From IMG/VR virus record IMGVR_UViG_3300046516_001816, positions 220,984 to 284,983 of that record: 64,000 nt of DNA; one strand, 5' to 3'. Both the position numbers and the translations under genes were made by a program. Within the stretch, counting starts at the first letter, position 1; every line of letters starts with the position of its first letter. The DNA is from a virus. The notes beneath the pieces are model-generated. The model made no database searches, was not told the DNA's origin, and saw only the letters and a program-made list of their open reading frames with translations. Shown here in pieces: positions 49,668 through 59,170 of the stretch.

Positions 49668-52556
49668 TTACGACGAGAGGTTCCAAGCCGAGAAGCCCGA
49701 CGGCACTGCGTTGGTAAACGCATTGACGCCTGGATTGAGCGTGAGCGTATCGCCCTTCTCGGAGATCGACACGCCGAGGTACACCGGACCGGTCGTGCCG
49801 CCCGGGGCGAGAATCGCCGCGATCGAGATACCGCCCGTACCGGTGGCCGGGTTTTGGTTCGCGAGGATGTCGCCATTCCACTGACCCGAAGCCGGGTTGT
49901 AGAACCACACCTTCTGCGCGGCGAAGTCCACCGCTACGCCGAGTTCGTCGCCTGTGGCGGGCAGGGTGGCCCCGATGCCGCCATTGGTGAACGCACCGTT
50001 GTAGCTGATGCCGCTGGTGGCGGTCGACGGCTGCGTGAACATCATGATCGAGTTCGTATCGAAGCCGAGCGAGTGCGTGCCGGCGGTGCTGGCATTGCCC
50101 AGACCGAAACCCACCCCGCCATCGAGACTGTTGATCGACACTTCTGCGTAGACCTTGCCCGTGGTGCGACCGTAGGTGGCGAGCTCCGTGCGCCAGGCAT
50201 TGCTGGTATTGCTGGTGACCGTCATGTTGCCATTGGAGAGCACCATGTCGGACGGCAACACCGTCACGTTGAAGCTCATCGCGGTCGTCGCCGGCGGCGT
50301 CGTACCCGAGTTGTTCACAGCCTGGACCACGGTCTTGAACGCGGTGGTCAGCTGCGACACGACGTTGTTCAATTCCGACACGGTGGCAAAGGTTTCGGCC
50401 ACCGCGTAGATGATCCCAGCCGGTGCGGTGTTTTGCACCGAGATCGAGCCCAGGAAGTTGTTGTTGTACTCGCTGAAGCCATTGACCGTGATCTGGTTGG
50501 CGCCGCCCGGCGTTTGCATCCACAGCGTGGCGAGCTTGGTCCCGGAATTCACCGTGTAGCCAAACTTCACCGTCGTGGTGTTGCGTCCCGTGAGCGAGAG
50601 CACTTGCAGCTCCACGCTATCCGCCGAGGCGGTGTTACGCACCGACATGCGCACGTACCACGAACCCGATTGCGTGTCGCCCGTGGCATCGCCACCGGTC
50701 ACCAGCATCTGCAAGTCCGGATAGACGGTTTGACCCGCCGTGCCTTGCATCGCCATTTGCGCGATCGGGGTCCAGAGCAACGGATCCGTCGTATCAACTG
50801 CGGCCGGAATCGTGTCCTGCGGGGTGACCATTTGACTGGTCCACAACTGAGCATTGGTCGACGCCGTGATCGAGCTCGAGAGGGCTGCTTGCGACAGACC
50901 ATTCAAAGCCGTCGCGTTGGCTGCCGTCCCACTCAGAATCGCCGAGGTCAGCTGCGCTTGCGTGAGACCAAACGCTTGCGTGGCATTGGCTGCGGTGCCC
51001 GACAGGATCTGTGTGGTGAGCGCCGCAATCGTCATGCCGCCCAGCTGGTTAGCGTTCGCCGCCGTACCGTTCAGGATCTGCGTGGTCAACTGCGCCACCG
51101 TCATGCCGTTGAGCTCCGTGGCGTTGGCCACCGTCGCATTCGCAATGTAGGTATCCCATTGCGCCGGGGTCATGCCGCCGAACATTTCCGAGTCGCTTGC
51201 CGTGCCACCGGAGACGTACGAGATCAGCTGCGCGGGCGTCATGCCGCCCACCATCGTCGCGTTGTTCGCCGTACCAGCCAGAATAGCGGACGTCACCTGC
51301 GCCATCGTCTGGCCACAGAAGAGCGACGTGTCCGCTGCCTTACCCGTCTTGAGCAAGTAGCTCGCCAGCGTGCTGTCCATCTGAGCCGTCGAGTAGGCTC
51401 CGACTTGCGCTGCCGTCACCTGGTGAGGGTTGGCATAGTTCGTAATGTGGGTGTTGAGCACCGCATTCGAACCCTGGTTCGCAATGGCCGCCGCGGTTGC
51501 CGCCGGCGTCATGAACAGGTTGTTGGCCGTGCCTGCGACCGCATCGCTATTTTGCGCGACACTGAAGTTCGGCACATTGCCCAAGCCCACTTGCGCCGCA
51601 CTGGTTTGGTGCGGGTTGTTGTAGTTGAGAATGTGCGCTTGCAGGTTATTGCCCACCGAACTGTTGATCGCGACCATGGTGGTGGCCGGGGTCATATACA
51701 GATTCGTGGCCGTGCCCGTCTGGGCATCGGTGTTGCTCGCCGGTGCGTAGTTCGCGACATTGCCCAGCCCGACCTGCGTTTGCGTTACGCGGTGCGGATT
51801 GTTGTAATTGGCAATGTGAGCGTTAAACGAACCCAGCACCTGCGTTTGGATCGCCGCGGCGGTGGCCGCCGGTGTCATATACAGCGTCGTCGACGTGCCC
51901 GCTGCCGCGTCGCTGTTTTGCGCCACCGCGTAGTTCTGGACATTGCCCAGCCCGACTTGCGCGGAGCTCACATGGTGCGGGTTGCCGAAGTCGGCTTCGT
52001 GCGCAGCCAAGCCCGTGGAGCCGGTCGATTGCAGTGCGGTCGTGACGCTGTTAATCGCCCCCACCACGCTACCCATATTAACCATGTCATTCACGTCCCA
52101 CGCATGCGCGGTGGGCGGGAACGCATAGGGCGTACCACTGACTTCTTCCCACGACGTGATGCGCGGGTTGTCCGCGACGTCGGCGAGAATCGTGTTGATC
52201 TGGGAGGTCGCCACCGTCCACTGTCCACCAACGGTTTGGTAGTTCAGCTTAACGATGCCAGCCAGATTCGTGTTGATAAACAAAAGCGAACCGTAGACGC
52301 GCATAGCGGTCGAACGGCTGGCCGAGATAAACCAATGCGCCGGGTAATAATCGACGCCTTCCTCCAAGGTGTGCAGGGTACCCTGCGTGTCTTGATAGGT
52401 AACAGCGAGCGTATCAGCGAAGTACGGGGCAAACTCCGGCACGATGATGTGCTGATCCCGAAAGTTCTGCGCGACCAGTTGCTGCTGTTCCCCTGAAATC
52501 AGGTTCGAAACCAACGAACCCGTCGGGTCGAACGGATATGAGATGGGTGTTGTCAT
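49668..52556 (-). CDS. large tail fibre with NPH repeats, 22-residue repeats and SPRY-like tip
   Basis: 962 residues. N-terminal attachment module (SYPFDPTGSLVSN), then NPH shaft repeats (about 170-405), then about seven copies of a roughly 22-residue unit such as GTAANANQLGGMTIAALTTQ (about 420-590). A C-terminal domain of about 190 residues (YAEVSINSLDGGVGFGLGN, then NSIMMF and VWFYNP) looks like a SPRY/lectin-type beta sandwich, also present in the 59336 gene. It probably binds the host receptor. GGGAG precedes the ATG. Confidence 0.75.
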   Translation of the reverse strand: MTTPISYPFDPTGSLVSNLISGEQQQLVAQNFRDQHIIVPEFAPYFADTLAVTYQDTQGTLHTLEEGVDYYPAHWFISASRSTAMRVYGSLLFINTNLAGIVKLNYQTVGGQWTVATSQINTILADVADNPRITSWEEVSGTPYAFPPTAHAWDVNDMVNMGSVVGAINSVTTALQSTGSTGLAAHEADFGNPHHVSSAQVGLGNVQNYAVAQNSDAAAGTSTTLYMTPAATAAAIQTQVLGSFNAHIANYNNPHRVTQTQVGLGNVANYAPASNTDAQTGTATNLYMTPATTMVAINSSVGNNLQAHILNYNNPHQTSAAQVGLGNVPNFSVAQNSDAVAGTANNLFMTPAATAAAIANQGSNAVLNTHITNYANPHQVTAAQVGAYSTAQMDSTLASYLLKTGKAADTSLFCGQTMAQVTSAILAGTANNATMVGGMTPAQLISYVSGGTASDSEMFGGMTPAQWDTYIANATVANATELNGMTVAQLTTQILNGTAANANQLGGMTIAALTTQILSGTAANATQAFGLTQAQLTSAILSGTAANATALNGLSQAALSSSITASTNAQLWTSQMVTPQDTIPAAVDTTDPLLWTPIAQMAMQGTAGQTVYPDLQMLVTGGDATGDTQSGSWYVRMSVRNTASADSVELQVLSLTGRNTTTVKFGYTVNSGTKLATLWMQTPGGANQITVNGFSEYNNNFLGSISVQNTAPAGIIYAVAETFATVSELNNVVSQLTTAFKTVVQAVNNSGTTPPATTAMSFNVTVLPSDMVLSNGNMTVTSNTSNAWRTELATYGRTTGKVYAEVSINSLDGGVGFGLGNASTAGTHSLGFDTNSIMMFTQPSTATSGISYNGAFTNGGIGATLPATGDELGVAVDFAAQKVWFYNPASGQWNGDILANQNPATGTGGISIAAILAPGGTTGPVYLGVSISEKGDTLTLNPGVNAFTNAVPSGFSAWNLSS

Positions 52557-52651
52557 GCTGTGGACTCCCGAGCCGGCAAGTTCATCGTATGGGGTTTTTA
52601 AAGTCGATACTGACTATACGATGTACGATCAAATTTATCGGAGAAAGCGTT

Positions 52652-53902
52652 ATGTACACATTGCAGAGCGCGCTCGGAAAGTCACTTTCTGGCGGCCAAC
52701 AGTGGAGCGCAATCGATTTGAGTGGCATGACGTTCGCTACCGTCGTTGAAAACTATTCCGTGGTTTACGCTGTACTCACCAATCCGTTCCTTGCGGGACC
52801 GGTGAGTTTGAACCTGAATAGCATTCTGCCCACAATCACTAACCAGCAACAAACCTTCGGCGCGTATCTGGCGAGCCTGGGCAATAAGGCCTTGCCCACC
52901 TCTACCAGCATTCCGTCGATCAAGACGCAATACGCACGCTATCAGGATGGCGTGAAGGCAGGCTACACGATTCAGCCAATTGGCACCACGCAGTCCTTGC
53001 AGTATGGGGCGACCATTGCCAACAAGCCCGATGTGTTGCTCACCCGGGCCAACACCAACTACACGACGTTCTACCAGAGTTGTCTGGTGTCGATCAATGG
53101 ATTCTTCCATATGACCGATACCGATGGCAAGACGGGCGTGTGGGTGACCAACGGCATGGCGAGTTGCGTGAAGTCTAAAAAGAACAAGCTCGGCATTCTG
53201 AATTTTCAGGATCTGGGTAAGCTTACGATGATCCCGATTACGGGCGACATGATCTACAAGCAGAACACGAGCCAGGCGCTCAAGAACCGCGCGTATCTGA
53301 ATGTCGGCAAGGATCTGTCCAACTCGACCGTGATGGTGGTGATTGGCGGCTACTTGCATATCCTCGATGGCAAGACGTTCAAGCTGGTGGGTAAGCAGTC
53401 GCTAATGATCGATTTCAACAACTACCCGCTCTTTGAACGCTACTACGAGTCGAAGGATTTCATTGACCTCTCGACGCTCGCGTTCACGGCCTACCCGACC
53501 AATGCGCAAGCGGTGGCGGTCGACGAGATCACCTCCGACGCCGCGATCAAGGCGCTGCTGACACTCTCGCAATCCTTTATCGTGCTGCTGGATAACACCC
53601 AGATCTCGGTGCAGTTGGAGAAAGTGCGCGCGGCCAAGATTCCCGGGCAGTACGTGAGCTACGTGGAACCGATCTGGCCGTTGATTACGGGCTACGGCAA
53701 GGTGAACGAATACTGGTCGGTGCAAGATGCCGGGCAGTGGGCGCTCTACGTGGAGGACAATATCCAGCCGAATTACGTCTTCAATACGGTGGATACCTCA
53801 CGCAAGCAAGAGACTATCACGGATCAACGCGATCCGATGCGACCCACCAGGGTGAGCCTCGGGCATTACTTGCAGATCAGCTGTGATGTGAGTTTTAGCT
53901 AA
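52652..53902 (+). CDS. virion structural protein (putative), 416 aa
   Basis: ATG 52652 follows GGAGAAAGCGTT. Rich in Thr, Asn, Gln and Tyr; beta-rich, with no membrane helix or catalytic motif. It lies between fibre and spike genes on the opposite strand, so a tail or baseplate component is likely. No family is recognised. Confidence 0.55.
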   Translation: MYTLQSALGKSLSGGQQWSAIDLSGMTFATVVENYSVVYAVLTNPFLAGPVSLNLNSILPTITNQQQTFGAYLASLGNKALPTSTSIPSIKTQYARYQDGVKAGYTIQPIGTTQSLQYGATIANKPDVLLTRANTNYTTFYQSCLVSINGFFHMTDTDGKTGVWVTNGMASCVKSKKNKLGILNFQDLGKLTMIPITGDMIYKQNTSQALKNRAYLNVGKDLSNSTVMVVIGGYLHILDGKTFKLVGKQSLMIDFNNYPLFERYYESKDFIDLSTLAFTAYPTNAQAVAVDEITSDAAIKALLTLSQSFIVLLDNTQISVQLEKVRAAKIPGQYVSYVEPIWPLITGYGKVNEYWSVQDAGQWALYVEDNIQPNYVFNTVDTSRKQETITDQRDPMRPTRVSLGHYLQISCDVSFS

Positions 53903-53938
53903 CGGCATAGAGGGCGGGCTGCGGCCCGCCCCTTATGA
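53903..53938. terminator. bidirectional hairpin terminator (CGGCATA ... TTATGACC)
   Basis: CGGCATAG then GGGCGGGC-TGCG-GCCCGCCC and CTTATGACC. A convergent junction; the right-hand tail is TATGACC instead of TATGCCG. Confidence 0.7.
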
Positions 53939-53941
53939 CCC

Positions 53942-54931
53942 TTAGTTGTACCGCAGGTTCGGTGCGGTAATCGAGGCGGTCGCGGCAATCGTGACTGCCG
54001 ACACGCCCCCCTTGACGTCCATATCGCCCAGCAGTTCGGTCTGACCCGCAATGGTGATCTTGCCCGTGCCCGCGGTGGATCCTTCTCCACCGCCGGCTTT
54101 CGTGGTCATATCGCCATTCAGACCCAGCGCACCATTTTCCGTGAAGTCCCCGGTGTGCGTGGTGGTGGCCTTGATGCCAAACGTATTGCTATTGATCGTG
54201 GCGGTTTGCGTGTCGAGGCTGAACCGCTTGGTCTTCAGGGCAATCGAGTCCTGCGTGGTGAGCGCCATCTGCTGCTTCAAGATTTGCAGCACCGACTGGT
54301 CACCATTGCCAAATTCAAAATGGTTCTGGGTGGAGTCCAGCAGCGCGTAATTCCCGATGTCGTCCTGCATCCGGAAATATCCTTCCTTGGTGTTCAACTG
54401 GATGTCGTACCCATAAGGCTCCCCATTGGCTTTGGACGTGTGCAGCGTAATCATCCCCGTATGCGTGCTGATTTCAATATAGTAGCTGGAGTCCGCATCG
54501 GTGGATTTGCTTTCATCGCTGGTCCCACTGAAGGCCCACACCACGGTTTCCAGCTTGCGCAGGCTCGAATCATCGAGCATGGTGGTCCAGTAATACGTGT
54601 CGGCATCCCCAAACTGGTAGAGGGCGACCTGCGCGCCGCGCCGAATATCGGGACTGGTCTTGCGATTGCCCTGACCGAGCTTAAGCCACGTGGCTTTGAT
54701 GGTCACGGAAGAGGCAACTTGGGTGCTGTACTGACCCCCAGCATTGTCCGTGCCTTGCGCTTGCACGGGGGTGCCGGCGTCGGTCAGCTGACCATCCACA
54801 AACGGCAAATGTTCGATCGGTGTGACTTCCACTTCATCACTGGACATGGGTTTGTTATTGGCGACCACGCCGACGCTATAGAAGCGCAGCTGCGACGCTT
54901 GCGGGTGCTGATTGGTTGGGCGACTGGCCAT
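53942..54931 (-). CDS. putative baseplate spike protein
   Basis: 329 residues. An N-terminal beta-rich domain (1-130) is followed by a region with regularly spaced short beta strands (about 190-329: QDSIALKTKRFSLDTQTATI, GTGKITIAGQTELLGDMDV) like the triple-stranded beta-helix of gp5/VgrG-type spikes. Such proteins form the membrane-piercing tip of contractile tails. Assignment rests on the pattern and on the neighbouring tail genes. Confidence 0.5.
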   Translation of the reverse strand: MASRPTNQHPQASQLRFYSVGVVANNKPMSSDEVEVTPIEHLPFVDGQLTDAGTPVQAQGTDNAGGQYSTQVASSVTIKATWLKLGQGNRKTSPDIRRGAQVALYQFGDADTYYWTTMLDDSSLRKLETVVWAFSGTSDESKSTDADSSYYIEISTHTGMITLHTSKANGEPYGYDIQLNTKEGYFRMQDDIGNYALLDSTQNHFEFGNGDQSVLQILKQQMALTTQDSIALKTKRFSLDTQTATINSNTFGIKATTTHTGDFTENGALGLNGDMTTKAGGGEGSTAGTGKITIAGQTELLGDMDVKGGVSAVTIAATASITAPNLRYN

Positions 54932-54999
54932 TGTTGTCTCTTAGATAAAAGATACACCATCGCGGCATGGTGTGGAAAACAGATAAACGGGTGTGCAAA

Positions 55000-57525
55000 A
55001 TGCGATACACCGCTTTGATTTTGAAGCATTTCAAGCGCTTTGCGCTCAATCAGATCTCGCTGTTCGATCTGCGTCCCACGGAGCAAATCCAGCTGATCCT
55101 CGGCACCAATGGGTCAGGCAAGTCCTCGCTGCTCGGTGAGCTCACGCCCCTGCCCGCGAACGCCGCGGACTATCTCAAAGGGGGCAGCAAAGAGATCCAT
55201 ATCTCGCATCGGGGTTCGACCTATGTGCTCATCAGTTCGTTTGAATCGGGTAACAAACACTACTTCCGTAAAGACGACGAAGAGCTGAATCCGGGTGGCA
55301 CCCAAGCGGTGCAAAAGGAACTGTGCAAACAGGAATTCGGCGTCACACCGGATACGCACGAATTGTCCACAGGATTGTTGCGCTTCACGGGCATGGGTCC
55401 GTCTCATCGTAGGGAATGGTACACCCGGATGTCCGACGTCTCGTTCGACTATGCCATTGGAGTCTATGACAAACTGCGTAAGGAACACCGCAGTGTGGTC
55501 GGGGCGCTGGATCTGGATAAGAAACAACTGGTCACCGAGCAGTCCAAGATCATCACCGAAGAAGAGCAGCAGTTGCTTGTGAATGACGTGAAGGATCTGC
55601 ACCGGGAACTGGAACGTTTGCTGGAAATCAAACGCCGCCCAGATCGCCCGATGGACGTCGTGGAAGAGCAACGCCGCTTAACCGAACGCGATCTGCTGGA
55701 GCTCTCCAATAAGCTGCTGAACCTCAAGGTCGAATCGCCCGCGCACCTATACCGGGACGAGTGGGGCATTCTCCAACCGCTGGAGTTTAAGTCGATCGAT
55801 GGCGTCAATGCCTATATCGACGATCTGCGTGAACAGATTGCCGCACAGAACGCGGTGATGGAAAAGCTGGTGGCCGATCACAGCAAGCAGAAAGACACGG
55901 TCGAAGTCCTCAAGAAGCAAGGGGCGGACGGGATCGAGTCGGTGCGCAAGAAGATCAATGAGTGGGCTGAGAAACGCGTGGAGGCCATGAAGGGCCTGCG
56001 TCTGAAGCTGGACTTTAGTCATACTGACCCCGTGCAAGCCAAACGCACGATTGAAGCCATCAAGCACGATCTGGAAGCCTTGGTGTTTGAGCTACCGGTG
56101 AATACCAGCAAGACGTTTGGATCAGCGGTGCTCGGCGAGCTGAAACAATCGGCGCAGACCCTGAAGGACCAGCACCGGCGTAAGGTGAATGAGCAAGCGC
56201 AACTCAGCGCGCGTAAGCAACACGCGGAAGAACATCGCGAGAAGGGCGTCACTACCTGTCCGAAGTGCAATCATTCTTTCCATATGGGCATGTCCGATGC
56301 GCAGATGGACGAGCTCAAAAAGCGACTCGTGATCGTGGGGCAAGAGATCGAGAAGCTCGAGGAACATCTCAAGAAGCTCGAGGCAGCCATTGCGGAACAG
56401 GAAGAGTACGGGGCACGGTATCGAGCGATTATTCAGTTGACGCGTTCCACCCCGGCGCTGAAACCGTTCTGGGAGTACGTGGCCGAGAAGGAACTCTTGG
56501 TGAATGCGCCGCGCAGCGTGATGAGCACGATGCAGATCCTTGAGAACGACGTCGACCTCGAGTGCATGATCGATGCGATGAATGCAGAGATCGAGGAGTT
56601 GAAGAAACTCCTGGCGAAATCCGAAGAGCTCGGCGATCAGAATCTGGGCGAAGCGGTGGAGAAGCTTAACACCCTCACCACGGAAATCGAAGCCCACACC
56701 AAAGCACTGGCGCAGTCACGGCGCGAACTCAACGACTTCCATACCTATCGCAAGCAGTTGCAAGAAGCGATGGCGTTGGAGTTGAAGATCAATGTGGCGA
56801 TGGTGACGTTTGAAAACCTCACGCATGAAGCCGTGGAGACGCTGCGCCTCAGCACGATCGAACAGTGTTTCCGCCAAACCCAGTCGACACTCGCCCGTAA
56901 GGAAGAAGTACTCAAAGCGGTGCATCAGCAAAAGGCCATTGTCGAGCATCTGAAGACGACCATTGTGCGCCGGACGATGGAAGAAGAAGCGCTTAAGCAT
57001 TGTGTGCGCGAACTCTCCCCCACGGACGGGCTCATTGCAGAGGGCTTACTCGGGTTCATTAAGAATTTTACCCACCAGATGAATCAATTGATTCGCAAGA
57101 TCTGGGCGTACCCGTTGGAAGTCCTGCCGTGCGGGATCTCCAGCGAACGCGGCGCGGAACTGGATTATAAGTTTCCGCTGATGGTCGGCACACGGGACAA
57201 TATCGTCTCGGATGTCAGCCGCGGCAGCTCTGGAATGCAAGAGATCGTGGACCTGGCGTTTAAGGTGATCGGTCTTAAGTATCTGGGACTGGAGCACGGC
57301 ACGTTGATGCTGGATGAATTCGGCAAGACGCTCGACTTGGAGCACCGCACAGCGGCCGTCATGGCCATTAAGATGCTGATGGAAACGAAACCGTTCTCGC
57401 AGCTCTTTATGATCTCGCACTACGAATCGCATTACGGAGCTTTCTCGAACGCGCAGGTCTGTGTTCTCGATGCTCGCAATATCGCTGTTCCTAAAACCCA
57501 TAACACTCACGTCACCATTCAGTAA
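55000..57525 (+). CDS. Rad50/SbcC-like SMC-family ATPase
   Basis: 841 residues from ATG 55000. Walker A GTNGSGKS at 35-42; two long coiled-coil arms separated by a zinc-hook CPKC (Cys420, Cys423); the ABC signature region VSRGSSGMQEIVDL; Walker B LMLDEFG (D772, E773) and a C-terminal switch His (MISHYES). Such proteins work with an Mre11/SbcD nuclease to process DNA ends. No nuclease partner is in the window. The preceding gene is tail-related, so the context gives no further clue. Confidence 0.82.
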   Translation: MRYTALILKHFKRFALNQISLFDLRPTEQIQLILGTNGSGKSSLLGELTPLPANAADYLKGGSKEIHISHRGSTYVLISSFESGNKHYFRKDDEELNPGGTQAVQKELCKQEFGVTPDTHELSTGLLRFTGMGPSHRREWYTRMSDVSFDYAIGVYDKLRKEHRSVVGALDLDKKQLVTEQSKIITEEEQQLLVNDVKDLHRELERLLEIKRRPDRPMDVVEEQRRLTERDLLELSNKLLNLKVESPAHLYRDEWGILQPLEFKSIDGVNAYIDDLREQIAAQNAVMEKLVADHSKQKDTVEVLKKQGADGIESVRKKINEWAEKRVEAMKGLRLKLDFSHTDPVQAKRTIEAIKHDLEALVFELPVNTSKTFGSAVLGELKQSAQTLKDQHRRKVNEQAQLSARKQHAEEHREKGVTTCPKCNHSFHMGMSDAQMDELKKRLVIVGQEIEKLEEHLKKLEAAIAEQEEYGARYRAIIQLTRSTPALKPFWEYVAEKELLVNAPRSVMSTMQILENDVDLECMIDAMNAEIEELKKLLAKSEELGDQNLGEAVEKLNTLTTEIEAHTKALAQSRRELNDFHTYRKQLQEAMALELKINVAMVTFENLTHEAVETLRLSTIEQCFRQTQSTLARKEEVLKAVHQQKAIVEHLKTTIVRRTMEEEALKHCVRELSPTDGLIAEGLLGFIKNFTHQMNQLIRKIWAYPLEVLPCGISSERGAELDYKFPLMVGTRDNIVSDVSRGSSGMQEIVDLAFKVIGLKYLGLEHGTLMLDEFGKTLDLEHRTAAVMAIKMLMETKPFSQLFMISHYESHYGAFSNAQVCVLDARNIAVPKTHNTHVTIQ

Positions 57526-58703
57526 TGAATCAAGACTATTATTCAGGCCTCTCGTCGGTTGCTGTTTTACCGGACGGACGAGAGGTCGTGACGCACTATC
57601 CGATCCTTGGACCGGAGTCTTTTGAAATCAGAAACGGAAAAAACATGGCCATCACGAAAGAAGAACTTTTTAAAGAACTGAGCGCAGCGCATCAGCAATT
57701 CACCGAAGCCACCCGGCGCGTCTTTATGTTGATGATGCAGGTGCAGAACATGCCGGACTTCGACGCTGCGTTGGAATTCGTGCGTCAACACAAGGCGGGA
57801 CTCACGCAGCTTCCGCCGATGGGATCGGCCTCGGCGCAAGCGGCACCGGGGCTGTCGTTCAATCCGACCAGCCATCCGCATGATCGTTCGGGTCATACAG
57901 ACGGTGTCGGGGTTCAACCGACGGCTGCCGCCGCCGCAGCCGCCGCCTCGTCGGCCGCCGCGACCAAGCTCTTCGAGACACAAGCGATCGTCGCCCCGGC
58001 GGAAACGATCACGAACCTGACGGGTCAGAAGCCGGCCGAAGCACACGTGTGGCAACTGAATACGGCAGAAACGGTGAACGCCGGTGCTGCGGAGCAGGTC
58101 CCGCAAGGCAACGAGGTGGTAGCCGGCGCACTGGCCGATGCCAAGGGTGTTGTCACGCAACTCCTGAAGGACAAAGGACTGCCCGCTGAAGTCATTGCGA
58201 TGGTTGAGCAGGTCAGCGTGCAAGATCTTCTCAATCGCGGCAAAGTGGTCACGCCCCCGCAACTGCCGGCCGGTCCGACTGAAGTCGTCGATGCCGTGCA
58301 AGAACCCAGTCCGTTGCAACTGCTGGTGGGCATGGGTAGTGTCTTCTGTGAGTATCTGCATCCGGATGTGATTCGCGGCGGTCAGGGTGAGATTCAGCCC
58401 AAGTGCAACGATGACATCAAGCGTTACTCGCAGGACGCGATGATCACGGAGATCAAGACGCTCATCGGCTACCCGACCGGTTTCTACACGAACTCGCAAA
58501 GCAAGGCGATGCAGTTCTTCGTGAAGACCGATCAGTTCCTGGCCGTGGTCGACGGGTTGCCCTCGGAAGTCGCGCCGCTGTACATCCACTTCCTGGGTGA
58601 CCCGACCGGCTGGACGCATGCTCAAAACCTGGGACCGAGCGAGCTGCGCCTGATTCATTCGAAGCTCGACTTCGTGTTGGGCGGCGTAAAAAAAAAGAAC
58701 TGA
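57525..58703 (+). CDS. unknown protein with C-terminal domain repeated downstream (frameshift upstream half)
   Basis: 392 residues if started at the ATG that overlaps the rad50-like stop (TAATG); ATG 57645 after GGAAAAAAC is an alternative. A helical N-terminal part, an Ala-rich linker (TAAAAAAAASSAAATK) and a C-terminal domain (about 270-390). That domain resembles the next open frame: FYTNSQSKAMQFFVKTDQFL against FYLSPENQIQLFVNLGMGAV. The gene ends GVKKKN-stop at a run of nine A, where a -1 slip would fuse it to the next frame. Function unknown. Confidence 0.65.
   Translation: MNQDYYSGLSSVAVLPDGREVVTHYPILGPESFEIRNGKNMAITKEELFKELSAAHQQFTEATRRVFMLMMQVQNMPDFDAALEFVRQHKAGLTQLPPMGSASAQAAPGLSFNPTSHPHDRSGHTDGVGVQPTAAAAAAAASSAAATKLFETQAIVAPAETITNLTGQKPAEAHVWQLNTAETVNAGAAEQVPQGNEVVAGALADAKGVVTQLLKDKGLPAEVIAMVEQVSVQDLLNRGKVVTPPQLPAGPTEVVDAVQEPSPLQLLVGMGSVFCEYLHPDVIRGGQGEIQPKCNDDIKRYSQDAMITEIKTLIGYPTGFYTNSQSKAMQFFVKTDQFLAVVDGLPSEVAPLYIHFLGDPTGWTHAQNLGPSELRLIHSKLDFVLGGVKKKN
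57548..57585 (+). other. perfect inverted repeat near the 5' end of the 57525 gene
   Basis: CCTCTCGTC (57548-57556) pairs with GACGAGAGG (57577-57585). If the gene starts at 57645 it lies in the leader and may regulate translation. Confidence 0.4.
58688..58697 (+). promoter_or_regulatory. candidate -1 frameshift site (A AAA AAG in a nine-A run)
   Basis: Frame 0 reads GTA AAA AAA AAG AAC TGA. Slipping one base back at A AAA AAG gives GTA AAA AAA AAA GAA CTG ACT and stays open through 59167. A CGCGGG-GCGA-CCCGCG hairpin lies about 55 bases downstream. The heptamer is the dnaX-type slippery sequence. Confidence 0.55.
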
Positions 58704-58741
58704 CTGGCACCCCACGCGCGCTCGGTGAAAGCATTGACGCA

Positions 58742-59167
58742 GTGAACTACGCGGGGCGACCCGCGGAGCTCGGTCAGGCGTACTTGCCGTACTTCGGTGA
58801 GGGGGGCATTTTCGAACGCTACCTCTCGCCGAATCTGATTGAAAATGGCAAGGGTACCATTCAGGCCTTTGGTGACCTCAAGCAGTACTCGTACGACGTC
58901 TTTGAGATGATCAAGCACGCGGGCATTGGTGAGGTGCGCACGGGCTTTTATCTGTCACCGGAGAACCAGATCCAGTTGTTCGTGAATCTGGGCATGGGCG
59001 CGGTAATCTATGAGGGCCTGCCGAGTAGCCAGGGCAAGGTCACGTTCGATTACTACGGGGACGCGTTGGGACTGCGTGGGTTTGATGTCACGCCCTATCA
59101 CATCAAAGCGGAACTGCTGAGGGATCTGAACGAAGCGTTCAAGATGCTGACGCAAGAAATGGAGTAA
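58742..59167 (+). CDS. second copy of a duplicated domain, probably made by frameshift
   Basis: 141 residues from GTG 58742, but the frame is open upstream without a stop to the nine-A run at 58688. No good ribosome site precedes the GTG, so expression may be only as a fusion with the upstream frame. It is homologous to that gene's C-terminal domain (LSPNLIENGKGTIQAFGDLK against LHPDVIRGGQGEIQPKCNDD). A fusion would carry two tandem copies. Confidence 0.6.
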   Translation: MNYAGRPAELGQAYLPYFGEGGIFERYLSPNLIENGKGTIQAFGDLKQYSYDVFEMIKHAGIGEVRTGFYLSPENQIQLFVNLGMGAVIYEGLPSSQGKVTFDYYGDALGLRGFDVTPYHIKAELLRDLNEAFKMLTQEME

Positions 59168-59170
59168 TGG

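Noticed and set aside
49854-52496. An 880-codon open frame antisense to the large fibre gene, and similar ones at 34811, 44155, 46592, 17626 and 20807
   Set aside because: Shadow frames of biased genes; Arg/His/Gly-rich nonsense composition and no fit with gene spacing.
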